DNA of 10,721 bases, from the NCBI GenBank assembly GCA_036803025.1, contig DAIRVC010000090.1, forward strand, positions 1-10,721, read 5' to 3'. A model generated the notes under the pieces. The model saw only the letters and a list, made by a program, of their open reading frames with translations. It ran no database searches and had not been told where the DNA came from. Positions 1-6,346 of this stretch are shown in pieces. Numbering within the stretch: position 1 is the stretch's first letter; every line of letters begins with the position of its first letter. Source of the DNA: DAIRVC01 sp036803025 (GTDB taxonomy: Bacteria; Chloroflexota; Anaerolineae; Anaerolineales; E44-bin32). A program made the position numbers and the translations under genes.

Positions 1-380
1 GGCGTCGATGTGATGGTCGCGGTCGGCCAGGGCGAAGGGGCCGGTGGGTATCCAGCCGTTGGCCCCGCCGGCGCCGGGAGCAGAGGCGTGAGCGTGGGTG
101 GGGCCGGCGTGGCGTAGGCGATCGCCGTGGGCGGCGCCAGGAACAAGCCCAGGTCGGCGGCCATCTGCTCCAGCGCCTGCAGGTCGAACTTCGGCAGGCC
201 CGGGCCGAGCGCCGCCTCGCTGAGGATCACCAGCGCCCCGAAGGTCAGGCTGCAGACAACCGGAACCAGAACCAGACCGGCCAGGATCGCCGACCAGACA
301 GGGCTTCGCTGCGGTCGGGGGGCTCGGGTCCCCCGCCGGTGAGGGCGTGTGACCGGCTCGCGCCCGCTTGGCATTGGCAT
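1..380 (-). CDS. Single-pass membrane protein with Pro/Thr-rich ectodomain stalk, partial (C-terminus off the left edge)
   Basis: This reading frame is open from an ATG at 380 to the window edge (126 complete codons, no stop). The N-terminus (residues 1-28) is rich in Arg and Pro, followed by one hydrophobic helix at about 29-54 (SAILAGLVLVPVVCSLTFGA) and then a short amphipathic stretch (KFDLQALEQMAADLGLF). From about residue 82 it is a low-complexity Pro/Ala/Thr segment ending in PTATITSTP. Positive charge before the helix predicts an N-in, C-out topology, so the Pro/Thr-rich part would be a surface stalk before a domain outside the window. Two ATGs lie 6 nt apart. A GGAGG at 386-382 fits the second (374) best with 7 nt spacing, and GAGGA just upstream fits the first. 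It is divergent from the MFS gene at 546. The function cannot be named from this fragment. Confidence 0.72.
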   Translation of the reverse strand, partial: MPMPSGREPVTRPHRRGTRAPRPQRSPVWSAILAGLVLVPVVCSLTFGALVILSEAALGPGLPKFDLQALEQMAADLGLFLAPPTAIAYATPAPPTLTPLLPAPAGPTAGYPPAPSPWPTATITST

Positions 381-392
381 GCCTCCGTCCTC

Positions 393-420
393 ATTATCGT
401 CAGCGAATGGGACTGGGCAA
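393..420 (-). promoter_or_regulatory. Candidate sigma70-type promoter for the left-edge membrane protein gene
   Basis: On the minus strand, TTGCCC (420-415) and GATAAT (398-393) are separated by 16 nt. They match the -35 and -10 consensus at 4/6 and 5/6 positions. The -10 ends 12 nt before the ATG at 380, so the transcript leader would be very short and would begin near the GGAGG ribosome binding site. The AT-rich -10 stands out in GC-rich surroundings, but no start-site data exist. Confidence 0.38.
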
Positions 421-489
421 CATAGCCGGGTTGTACCAGGGTTGTCGACGCCTCGCTGGACTCCCACTCGACCTCACGCCACCAGGGGG

Positions 490-518
490 TTGCCGCACGC
501 TTGCCTCGGGGAGAGAAT
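490..518 (+). promoter_or_regulatory. Weak candidate promoter for the first MFS gene
   Basis: TTGCCG (490-495) and GAGAAT (513-518) are spaced 17 nt apart and each match consensus at 4/6. Transcription would then start about 20 nt before the ATG at 546, just ahead of the AGGAGG site. The match is poor and could be chance. It is listed because nothing better is seen in the 165-nt divergent gap 381-545. Confidence 0.2.
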
Positions 519-545
519 GGCGGGGGCTGTGCTGCAGGAGGCACC

Positions 546-2045
546 ATGAAGCGGATGCGCTGGACCGACCACCTGGGGATCAACCTGTTCTGGTTCGGCC
601 TGAACATCCGCAACAACGCGATCGGTTCGATCTTCATGCCGTATCTGGTTCAGCTCTTCGTGCCCGCGGAGCAGATCAACACGCGCCTGGGCCTGCTGCG
701 TGCCGCCGGGCTGGTCATCGCCATGCTGGTGCAGCCAGCGGCGGGCTTGCTGAGTGATCGATCCACGTCGCGTTTCGGACGGAGGCGGCCGTATATCCTG
801 GCCGGCGCCCTGGGCGATCTCATCTTCCTGGCCGCCATCGCCCTGTCCTGGAACTACACCTCCCTCCTGATCGCCATCCTTCTGATTCAGCTGACCTCCA
901 ACATCTCACACGGTCCACTTCAGGGATTGATCCCAGACCTCGTACCCGAAGACCAGCGCGGGCGCGCTTCGGCCGTCAAGTCGGTCATGGAGCTGCTGCC
1001 GCTCATCCTGGTGGGTCTGACGATTGCCAAGCTGGTCGAAGCCGGCCAGCTGGATTGGGCGATCTTCGCCACCGGCGCCTCGCTGCTCCTGGTGGCCGTC
1101 GTCACCGTGGTCGCCGTACGGGAGACCCCGCTGGCCGAGAAACCCACCACGCCATTCTGGCCGCCGATGCTGCGGGTCCTGGGCATGCTGGCCGGTATCG
1201 TCGTCGGGGGCCTGGCGGGCCTGCTGGGCGGGGGGATTCTCGGAGGGCTGACAGGCTGGGTCACCTCCCTCGTTTCGGGCCGTCCCATCGGCTGGGATCT
1301 CTCGGCCTACCCGACGGCCGTTTACCCCGCGACACTCCCCGCGGCGGTCGTCATCGGTGTCGCCGGCGGGGCAGCCATGGTCATCGCCGTCGTCGTCGGA
1401 GTGTGGGCGGGCGCCCTGGCAACGCTGGGCGGCGATGCACGCCGGAGGTCCTCTTTCACCTGGTGGATTGTCAATCGGCTGATGTTCCTGGCTGCGGCCA
1501 CCTCGCTCCAGGGCTCCATCTTCTATTTCTTGATGTACGCCTTCAGGCTCAGCGACCTGGCGGCCTCCGGCCTGACCGGCACGCTGACTTCGGTCATCGG
1601 GGTCTTCATTCTGATCGCGGCCCTGGCCAGCGGCTGGCTGGCGGACCGGATCGGGCGCAAGCTGCTGTGCGGGGTCAGTGGGATCGCGGCGGCGATCGGT
1701 GGGTTCATGCTTCTCACGACCATCTGGCTGCCGAGCCTGCCGTTGATCTACATCGCCGGGACGATCATTGGCCTGGCGACGGGCCTATTCATGACCTCCA
1801 ACTGGGCCCTGGGGACCGATCTGGTCCCGCCCCGCGAGGCGGGGCGTTACCTGGGTGTCTCGAACCTGGCGGGGGCCGGGGCGGGCATTGTCGGGGCCGG
1901 GATCGGTGGAATCGTGGCGGATCTGCTGAATCATTTCAGGCCCGGTCTCGGCTTCTTCGCCATCTTCGCCTGCTATGCCGTGCTGTTCCTATTGAGCACG
2001 GTCAGTCTGGTGCGCGTGCGCGGCGGGCCGGCAAGGGCCGCTTGA
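546..2045 (+). CDS. MFS transporter, GPH/sucrose-symporter-like, with a glycine-rich helix insertion
   Basis: A 499-residue polytopic inner-membrane carrier. The cytoplasmic loop motif at about 70-84 (SDRSTSRFGRRRPYILAG) and the segment at 125-141 (PLQGLIPDLVPEDQRGR) are typical of the glycoside-pentoside-hexuronide/SLC45-like branch of the major facilitator superfamily. These are often cation-coupled sugar or glycoside symporters. A second loop motif, GWLADRIGRK (363-372), marks the C-terminal half. Between the halves (about 205-298) are two extra hydrophobic stretches, about 208-238 (rich in GxxxG-like glycine spacing) and 262-292, so 14 rather than 12 helices are likely. ATG 546 is chosen over the upstream in-frame ATG at 501 because AGGAGG lies 4 nt before it and the extra residues are Gly-rich and unlike the family. 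Substrate is unknown. The neighbouring GT1 gene is convergent, so no operon link is implied. Confidence 0.88.
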   Translation: MKRMRWTDHLGINLFWFGLNIRNNAIGSIFMPYLVQLFVPAEQINTRLGLLRAAGLVIAMLVQPAAGLLSDRSTSRFGRRRPYILAGALGDLIFLAAIALSWNYTSLLIAILLIQLTSNISHGPLQGLIPDLVPEDQRGRASAVKSVMELLPLILVGLTIAKLVEAGQLDWAIFATGASLLLVAVVTVVAVRETPLAEKPTTPFWPPMLRVLGMLAGIVVGGLAGLLGGGILGGLTGWVTSLVSGRPIGWDLSAYPTAVYPATLPAAVVIGVAGGAAMVIAVVVGVWAGALATLGGDARRRSSFTWWIVNRLMFLAAATSLQGSIFYFLMYAFRLSDLAASGLTGTLTSVIGVFILIAALASGWLADRIGRKLLCGVSGIAAAIGGFMLLTTIWLPSLPLIYIAGTIIGLATGLFMTSNWALGTDLVPPREAGRYLGVSNLAGAGAGIVGAGIGGIVADLLNHFRPGLGFFAIFACYAVLFLLSTVSLVRVRGGPARAA

Positions 2046-2244
2046 CCGTATCCGGCCAACGCGGCACCCCGAATCCCATTCACGTGGGGGACTACGGCCG
2101 CGCCTGTCATGGCCAGCGCCAACGACTTCGAGCAGCGTGGGCCTGGGATCTCCGGGCTAGCCTGGCCAGGGAAGCGTGATGACCCCTGCGGGCGCAGCCC
2201 GCCAGCATGGTCGAGGGCGGTATCTATCCAGTGAGTCGGCGGGA
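2046..2244. other. Convergent intergenic gap with small stem-loops
   Basis: This 199-nt gap lies between the stop of the MFS gene and the stop of the minus-strand glycosyltransferase. It holds short inverted repeats: CCCA/TGGG at 2075-2088, the 10-bp palindrome CCTGGCCAGG at 2161-2170, and GCGGGC-gca-GCCCGC at 2188-2202. None is followed by a T-run on either strand, so they are only weak candidates for bidirectional termination. No small gene with a convincing start was seen. Confidence 0.35.
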
Positions 2245-3513
2245 CTAGGGGAGGAGCCTGCTGCTCACTTGCTCGAGAACCTCAACCGCTCGACCAATCC
2301 CGTCTTCCCTTCGAATACGTTCCCCAAGCTGGGCTGCCCGGTCGTGCATGACTGCACTGGTCACAGCCGATTGGATCGCCTCGGTCAGCCTGTCGACGGT
2401 CAGCTGGCGGCGGGGTATGGGCGGCGGCGCAACGCCGAGGTCGTAGATACGACGGGCCCAGAAGGGCTGGTCGCCAAAGAAGGGAGTAACAACGGTCGGG
2501 ACGCCGGCGCGCAGACTCGCGGCCGTGGTGCCAGCGCCGCCGTGGTGCACGACTGCGGCCATTCGGGGGAACAGCCAGGCATGCGGAATCGCGTCAACCC
2601 TGTGCACGCTGGCCGGGAGCCCAAGAGTCTTCATGCCGCCCCAACCAGCGGACAACACGCCGCGCTGGCCGCTGCGCTCCAAGGCCTGCAGCACCAGGTC
2701 CGCTGCCTCCTCCGGCTTGCGGTTGACCATGCTGCCGAATCCGATGTAGACCGGCGGCGGGCCTTCCTCCAAGAAGGCAACGAGGTCAGCAGGAGGTTCC
2801 CAACCAGTCGGCGGCACCAGCGACCAGTACCCCGTCACGTAGATCGAACGTGCCCAGTCCTTCGGAGTAGGGACGACGTGCCGGCTGTAGCCGTTCAGAA
2901 TCGTCCGGCCCTCCGCCTCCAGCCCGGCGAAGGGCCCCCAGAATGGCGCCGCCGCAATCCCCAGAACCTGGCGGCGAGCCTGGTTGTCCGCGGCACGGAA
3001 GGTCTGCCACATCATCTGCTGCCCGACGCGGTGTGAGAGGCGGTTGGCCCATGAAGGCAAGCGTATCTCGCCCGTTGGCAACAGCACCGTGGGGAAGTCC
3101 CGAGTGGGGGTGAAGGGATACAGGTAGGCTGGGACAAACGGGAGGCCCGTCTTCTCGGACAGAGCAAGCCCTACAAAGAGACCTCCCAGGCCGGCGACGA
3201 TCAGGTCGGATCCTTCGCAGGCCACTAGACCGCTGGCTACGGCCCGACGGATCAGACGCTCCGCGGCCGGACCCATGGCGGCCAGGATCTTCAGGAAATT
3301 GCCTCCTTCGAGGAGGCCCTGCATCCCCTGAACGACGGACTCGATACTACCGCCCATGTCGACGAAGTCCAGACGATGGGTGGTGATCAGCTCCTGGAAG
3401 TCCTGTGAGGCCAGCACCCGGACGACGTGGCCCGCTTCCCTCAGCCCACTCCCCAGCGCGACGTAGGGCTGGACGTCACCTCGACTTCCTGCCGTGATGA
3501 TCACTACCTGCAT
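2245..3513 (-). CDS. GT1-family glycosyltransferase, sterol 3-beta-glucosyltransferase-like
   Basis: A 422-residue GT-B fold enzyme expected to move a sugar from a nucleotide-sugar donor (commonly UDP-glucose) to a hydrophobic acceptor such as a sterol, hopanoid, lipid or macrolide. The N-terminal glycine-rich loop TAGSRGDVQPYVALG (7-21) is the acceptor-domain signature of the Atg26/UGT80 sterol glucosyltransferases. The C-terminal donor-binding motif runs from DAIPHAWLFPRM (307-318) through HHGGAGTT (323-330) to PFFGDQPFWARR (344-355), and closely follows that subfamily. Asp348/Gln349 are the residues expected to hold the sugar. It has no signal peptide, so it is probably cytoplasmic or peripheral on the membrane. 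ATG 3513 has AGGGG 4 nt upstream. It is the third gene of a minus-strand cluster, 57 nt after the DUF362 gene. The family is secure, but the acceptor is not known. Confidence 0.88.
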   Translation of the reverse strand: MQVVIITAGSRGDVQPYVALGSGLREAGHVVRVLASQDFQELITTHRLDFVDMGGSIESVVQGMQGLLEGGNFLKILAAMGPAAERLIRRAVASGLVACEGSDLIVAGLGGLFVGLALSEKTGLPFVPAYLYPFTPTRDFPTVLLPTGEIRLPSWANRLSHRVGQQMMWQTFRAADNQARRQVLGIAAAPFWGPFAGLEAEGRTILNGYSRHVVPTPKDWARSIYVTGYWSLVPPTGWEPPADLVAFLEEGPPPVYIGFGSMVNRKPEEAADLVLQALERSGQRGVLSAGWGGMKTLGLPASVHRVDAIPHAWLFPRMAAVVHHGGAGTTAASLRAGVPTVVTPFFGDQPFWARRIYDLGVAPPPIPRRQLTVDRLTEAIQSAVTSAVMHDRAAQLGERIRREDGIGRAVEVLEQVSSRLLP

Positions 3514-3570
3514 GGTGCCCCTAGTGAGGTCGGGTGTGGACAGACTACTCGAGCCGCGCCGGCGAGCCGG

Positions 3571-4653
3571 TCACGCCATCAAGATCGTCCGCAGCGCCTC
3601 GGCATAAGCGGCGCTGTCGGGGTCGCCGGTGACGATCTCGATCCCCTCCGGCCCGCTGACGCCCAGCCCGAGCTCGACCGCCCGCCGGATCTGCTCCTGC
3701 TCGAAGACTCGCCCGGCGCTGACCTGCGCCGTCGTGCCGTGGTAGCGCAGCAGCGCCACCCCGACGGCGTCGATGGCGATGCGGTCGGCGGCGGCCAGGA
3801 TCACCTCGGCCGGCACGCGCCTCCCGGCATCGGGGCCGCCGTCGACGAAGGCCTCCACCCCATCCAGGATGATCAGCGCCGGCGTGTAGGCGGCGTTGAT
3901 CTCGGCGATCATGCGGCGCTGGTCGGGCGAGTTGTGCAGTTCGGCCATGTAGTCGTAGCCCTCGCCGGGGACGAACTTGGCCGCCAGCCCGACCGCGTTC
4001 TTGAGCGAGAGCGTGAAGTGGCCGCCGTAGCGGTGGGTCTTGAGGCAGCAGGCCAGGACGACCGCCTGCGCCTCGAGCGCCGGGCGCGCCAGGGCGAAGC
4101 CGCGGCGCCAGTGGCTGCCGGCCGGCTGCTGCAGCACCCAGCCGTCGGCGGCCAATTCGTCGAAGACGACGGTGTTCAGCCCGAGCTCGGCGGCGAGTTC
4201 GAAGATGCCCATGCGCTGCATGACGGCGCGTGTGTCGCCCATGCCGCTGCGGTCGCCGATGGTGATCCCGGCCGCGCCCGCCGCCTGCATCCAGGCGGTC
4301 AGCGCACGCAGCACGTCCGGATGGCTCGAGCCCGGCGCCGGGTCGGCCGTGTTGCAGTTCGGCTTGAGGAAGACCTGCCGGCCCTGGATCGGGTTCAGGC
4401 CGAGCAGGTCCAGTGCCCGGCGCGTCCCCTCGGCGCGGTCGGTGGTCTTGACCAGCGCCACACGGCCGATCGACGAGACCGCGGGGGCCGTCGCCTCGGG
4501 GCTGGGTGCGGGGAGCAGGCTGGGGGTCGGCATAGGGGTCGCCTCGGTTGCCCCGGTTGGGGCGCTGGTCGGAATGCCGGCCGCGCGGCAGGCGGCCGCG
4601 GCGGCCGCGGCGCCGACGGCGTGCAGGAATTGGCGGCGTGTCAGGCGGGACAA
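3571..4653 (-). CDS. Tat-exported DUF362 domain protein
   Basis: A 360-residue protein beginning with a twin-arginine signal: TRRQFLHAVGAAAAAAAC (5-22). The Cys at 22 after an Ala run could be a non-canonical lipobox, giving a Tat lipoprotein. A Pro/Thr/Ala linker (about 28-62) leads to the DUF362 domain, with FLKPNCN (95-101), LKTHRYGGHFTLSLKNAVG (204-222) and IILDGVEAFVDGGP (261-274). DUF362 proteins have no generally established reaction, and some carry ferredoxin domains. This one has no CxxCxxC cluster, so it is the stand-alone exported form. The start is TTG at 4653. No ribosome binding site is visible, and the only other in-frame option is a CTG at 4680 that overlaps the TGA of the upstream gene (CTGA). 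Translation may depend on ribosomes finishing the upstream gene, whose stop lies 23 nt before this start. Confidence 0.85.
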   Translation of the reverse strand: MSRLTRRQFLHAVGAAAAAAACRAAGIPTSAPTGATEATPMPTPSLLPAPSPEATAPAVSSIGRVALVKTTDRAEGTRRALDLLGLNPIQGRQVFLKPNCNTADPAPGSSHPDVLRALTAWMQAAGAAGITIGDRSGMGDTRAVMQRMGIFELAAELGLNTVVFDELAADGWVLQQPAGSHWRRGFALARPALEAQAVVLACCLKTHRYGGHFTLSLKNAVGLAAKFVPGEGYDYMAELHNSPDQRRMIAEINAAYTPALIILDGVEAFVDGGPDAGRRVPAEVILAAADRIAIDAVGVALLRYHGTTAQVSAGRVFEQEQIRRAVELGLGVSGPEGIEIVTGDPDSAAYAEALRTILMA

Positions 4654-4676
4654 GGGGGCGCGGGTCCGGACGGGCG

Positions 4677-4994
4677 TCAGGCTTCAGACGCCGGTCGCGT
4701 GGCGGCCAGCGCTTCGTTGGCCAGATGAGCGGGGACGAGGAACTGCCGGTAGCCTTTGCCCGGCTCCTCCCACTCGTACGGCTGCAAGATCTCTTCGGCG
4801 ATCTCCAGCTCGAGCGTGGCGCCGTGCAGGTAGGCGGCGTCGCCCGGGTCGAGCGGCCGGTCGGTCAGCCACACGCCGGCCCACTGTCGGCCTGAGCGCA
4901 GCGTGCCGACCGTCTCGCGGAATCCCAGGCGCAGGATCTCGTCCGGGTTGGCAGTGGCGTGGTAGACCTTCACTCTCGGCTCCACCCCCATCAT
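4677..4994 (-). CDS. Small ADP-ribosyltransferase/KptA-like fold protein (tentative)
   Basis: About 105 residues from ATG 4994. A GTG at 4973 (98 residues) is an alternative and has GGAG 6 nt upstream, whereas the ATG lacks a clear ribosome binding site. The start VKVYHATANPDEILRLGF (8-25) resembles the opening strand and helix of small ADP-ribosyltransferase-like domains (pattern YHxT...ILxxGF). WAGVWLTDRPL (38-48) resembles their central strand, LELEI (61-65) a core strand, and YRQFLVPAHLAN (82-93) the closing motif. His12 is the candidate NAD-contact residue. A catalytic Glu at the usual third position is not obvious (Gln84 lies near there), so it may be inactive or belong to a sister family. 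It is soluble with no signal peptide. It is first in a minus-strand cluster, 23 nt before the DUF362 gene. The longer frame back to 5276 overlaps the divergent gene and looks non-coding. Assignment is by pattern only. Confidence 0.62.
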   Translation of the reverse strand: MMGVEPRVKVYHATANPDEILRLGFRETVGTLRSGRQWAGVWLTDRPLDPGDAAYLHGATLELEIAEEILQPYEWEEPGKGYRQFLVPAHLANEALAATRPASEA

Positions 4995-5083
4995 GCACCG
5001 AACTCGGCCGGGATGCAAGCGCACAACCGGCGTGATCGTGAAGCGCTGCGCAGGTAGCCAGGCATCCTGATCCGCCTCGGACC

Positions 5084-5089
5084 TACAAT
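5084..5089 (+). promoter_or_regulatory. Near-consensus -10 box (TACAAT) for a very short-leader or leaderless transcript
   Basis: TACAAT matches the -10 consensus at 5/6 and ends 10 nt before the ATG at 5100. Transcription would start about 5096-5100, leaving zero to four leader bases. No ribosome binding site precedes the ATG, which fits leaderless translation. No good -35 is seen at 16-18 nt upstream. Confidence 0.45.
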
Positions 5090-5099
5090 TACACGCCTC

Positions 5100-6206
5100 A
5101 TGACCGCCTCGACCTCTGCCACCCCCCGGCCTCCAGCCGAACGGCTGCAATCGCTCGACGCCCTGCGCGGGTTCGACATGTTCTGGATCATCGGCGGGGC
5201 GGAGCTTGTCCGGGGGTTGCTGGACCTGGCGCACAGCCCCGCTCTCAGCCGAGTCGGTCGCTGGGTGGCCGAGCACGCCGAATGGCAGGGGCTCAACTTC
5301 TACGACCTGATCTTCCCGCTCTTCCTGTTCATCGTCGGCGTGGCGGTGCCCTTCTCCGTGTACAGCCGCCTCGAGCGAGGCGATTCGAAACGGCGAGTCG
5401 CGTGGCGGATCGTGCGCCGGACGCTGCTCCTGTTCGCGCTGGGCCTCCTCGTCAACGGTGCGCTGGCTGCGCCCGACTTCGATCAGGTTCGCGTCATGGG
5501 CGTCCTGCAGCGGCTCGCCCTCGGATACGCCGTCGCGGCCCTAACCAGCCTGTCCCTTGGGCCGCGCCCTCAGGCGGCTCTGGCTGCTGTGCTGCTGGTA
5601 GGGTATTGGCTCATCCTGCGCTTCATTCCTGCGCCCGGGTACTTGGCCTTCACGTTGACGCCCGAGGGCAATCTAGCCGGCTGGATCGACCGGCAGGTCT
5701 TTCAGCCGGGTCAGATGTACGAGACATGGGGTGATCCGGAGGGCCTGTTGTCGACAATCCCGGCGCTGGCCACGGCCCTGATCGGCGCCCTGGCCGGCCG
5801 CTGGCTGCGGGAACCGTGCTCCGGCGAACGGAAGACGCTCGGCCTGATCGCGGCCGGCCTCGTCTGCCTGGCCGTCGGCGGGCTGTGGTCGCTCGACTTC
5901 CCGGTTATCAAGCGCCTGTGGACCAGCTCGTACGTCCTGGTCGCCGGTGGCTGGTCCCTGCTCCTGCTGGCGGCGTTCTATTGGACCATCGATGTGTGCG
6001 GCTGGCGGCGATGGGCGTTCGTCTTCGTGATCATCGGTTCGAACGCCATCCTGATCTACCTCGGGTCGGTGCCGGTCGACTTCTTCCTCGGCGCGGCGCT
6101 GGGCTGGCCGGATTGGCCGCTCCCGGTGTGGGCGGCGCTGACCTTGTCGGTCAAGGCGGCCATCCTGGCGCTGCTGCACTCGCGGCGGATCTACCTCAGG
6201 CTGTAG
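5100..6206 (+). CDS. HGSNAT/NagX-like membrane acyltransferase (DUF5009/DUF1624-type)
   Basis: A 368-residue polytopic protein with about ten hydrophobic segments. It is related to heparan-alpha-glucosaminide N-acetyltransferase, which takes acetyl from cytosolic acetyl-CoA and passes it through a membrane His to an amino sugar on the other side. Family marks are RLQSLDALRGFDMFWIIGG (15-33), EHAEWQGLNFYDLIFPLFLF (58-77), DPEGLLSTIPA (212-222), KRLWTSSYVLVAGGW (271-285) and GSNAILIYLG (313-322). His59 in HAEWQGL aligns, from memory, with the acetyl-accepting His of the human enzyme (HASWNGL context). The family length fits. In bacteria the acceptor is generally unproven; amino sugars of peptidoglycan or surface glycans are plausible. 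It is divergent from the minus-strand cluster, and the FLVCR-like MFS gene follows after 140 nt. The ATG at 5100 begins where family similarity requires. Confidence 0.85.
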   Translation: MTASTSATPRPPAERLQSLDALRGFDMFWIIGGAELVRGLLDLAHSPALSRVGRWVAEHAEWQGLNFYDLIFPLFLFIVGVAVPFSVYSRLERGDSKRRVAWRIVRRTLLLFALGLLVNGALAAPDFDQVRVMGVLQRLALGYAVAALTSLSLGPRPQAALAAVLLVGYWLILRFIPAPGYLAFTLTPEGNLAGWIDRQVFQPGQMYETWGDPEGLLSTIPALATALIGALAGRWLREPCSGERKTLGLIAAGLVCLAVGGLWSLDFPVIKRLWTSSYVLVAGGWSLLLLAAFYWTIDVCGWRRWAFVFVIIGSNAILIYLGSVPVDFFLGAALGWPDWPLPVWAALTLSVKAAILALLHSRRIYLRL

Positions 6207-6346
6207 CACGGACGCAGCACTCGCGCAGGCGAGCCGCGCGGCAGCCTTTGCCTGCCCTCCGGTAGCGCCGAGCCGGCCGCGCGGTGTACACTCCCGGCCG
6301 GCCGCAGCCTGCGGCCGCCAGCCTGCCCTCGCCTGGAGGGAATACC
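6207..6346 (+). other. Intergenic region with weak hairpins and a leader stem-loop
   Basis: A 140-nt gap. Near its start, CTCGC-gcag-GCGAG (6220-6233) or alternatively GCAGGC/GCCTGC (6225-6255) can fold, but there is no T-run, so termination of the upstream gene is uncertain. TACACT (6287-6292) is a possible -10 without a recognisable -35. Downstream of it, CGGCCGCA-gcc-TGCGGCCG (6299-6317) forms an 8-bp stem. It would lie in the leader of the next gene, 17 nt before its GGAGGG ribosome binding site. Confidence 0.3.

Noticed and set aside
245..637. Minus-strand open frame (130 codons) across the divergent gap
   Set aside because: It overlaps both the left-edge gene in another frame and the start of the MFS gene. 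Its composition is unlike a folded protein.
1055..2179. Plus-strand open frame (374 codons) overlapping the MFS gene in another frame
   Set aside because: It is a His/Arg/Gly-rich shadow without membrane segments, while the MFS frame has all the family motifs.
2176..3036. Plus-strand open frame (286 codons) opposite the GT1 gene
   Set aside because: No domain pattern or ribosome binding site; it is antisense to the conserved GT1 donor-binding motif.
3571..4653. Ferredoxin-type iron-sulfur domain in the DUF362 protein
   Set aside because: No CxxCxxCxxxC cluster occurs. The few Cys residues (22, 100, 202, 203) are not arranged for a 4Fe-4S site.
3427..4728. Long plus-strand open frame (433 codons) opposite the DUF362 gene
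   Set aside because: The translation is low-complexity Arg/Gly/Asp/Ala-rich, and the opposite strand carries clear Tat and DUF362 motifs.
4677..4994. Toxin-antitoxin module including the ART-like gene
   Set aside because: No small antitoxin-like gene or DNA-binding partner lies beside it; its neighbours are a DUF362 gene and a divergent membrane acyltransferase.
4995..5276. N-terminal extension of the ART-like protein
   Set aside because: The extra 94 residues are Pro/Gly/Arg-rich, overlap the start of the divergent acyltransferase gene, and precede the conserved YHAT opening strand by too far.
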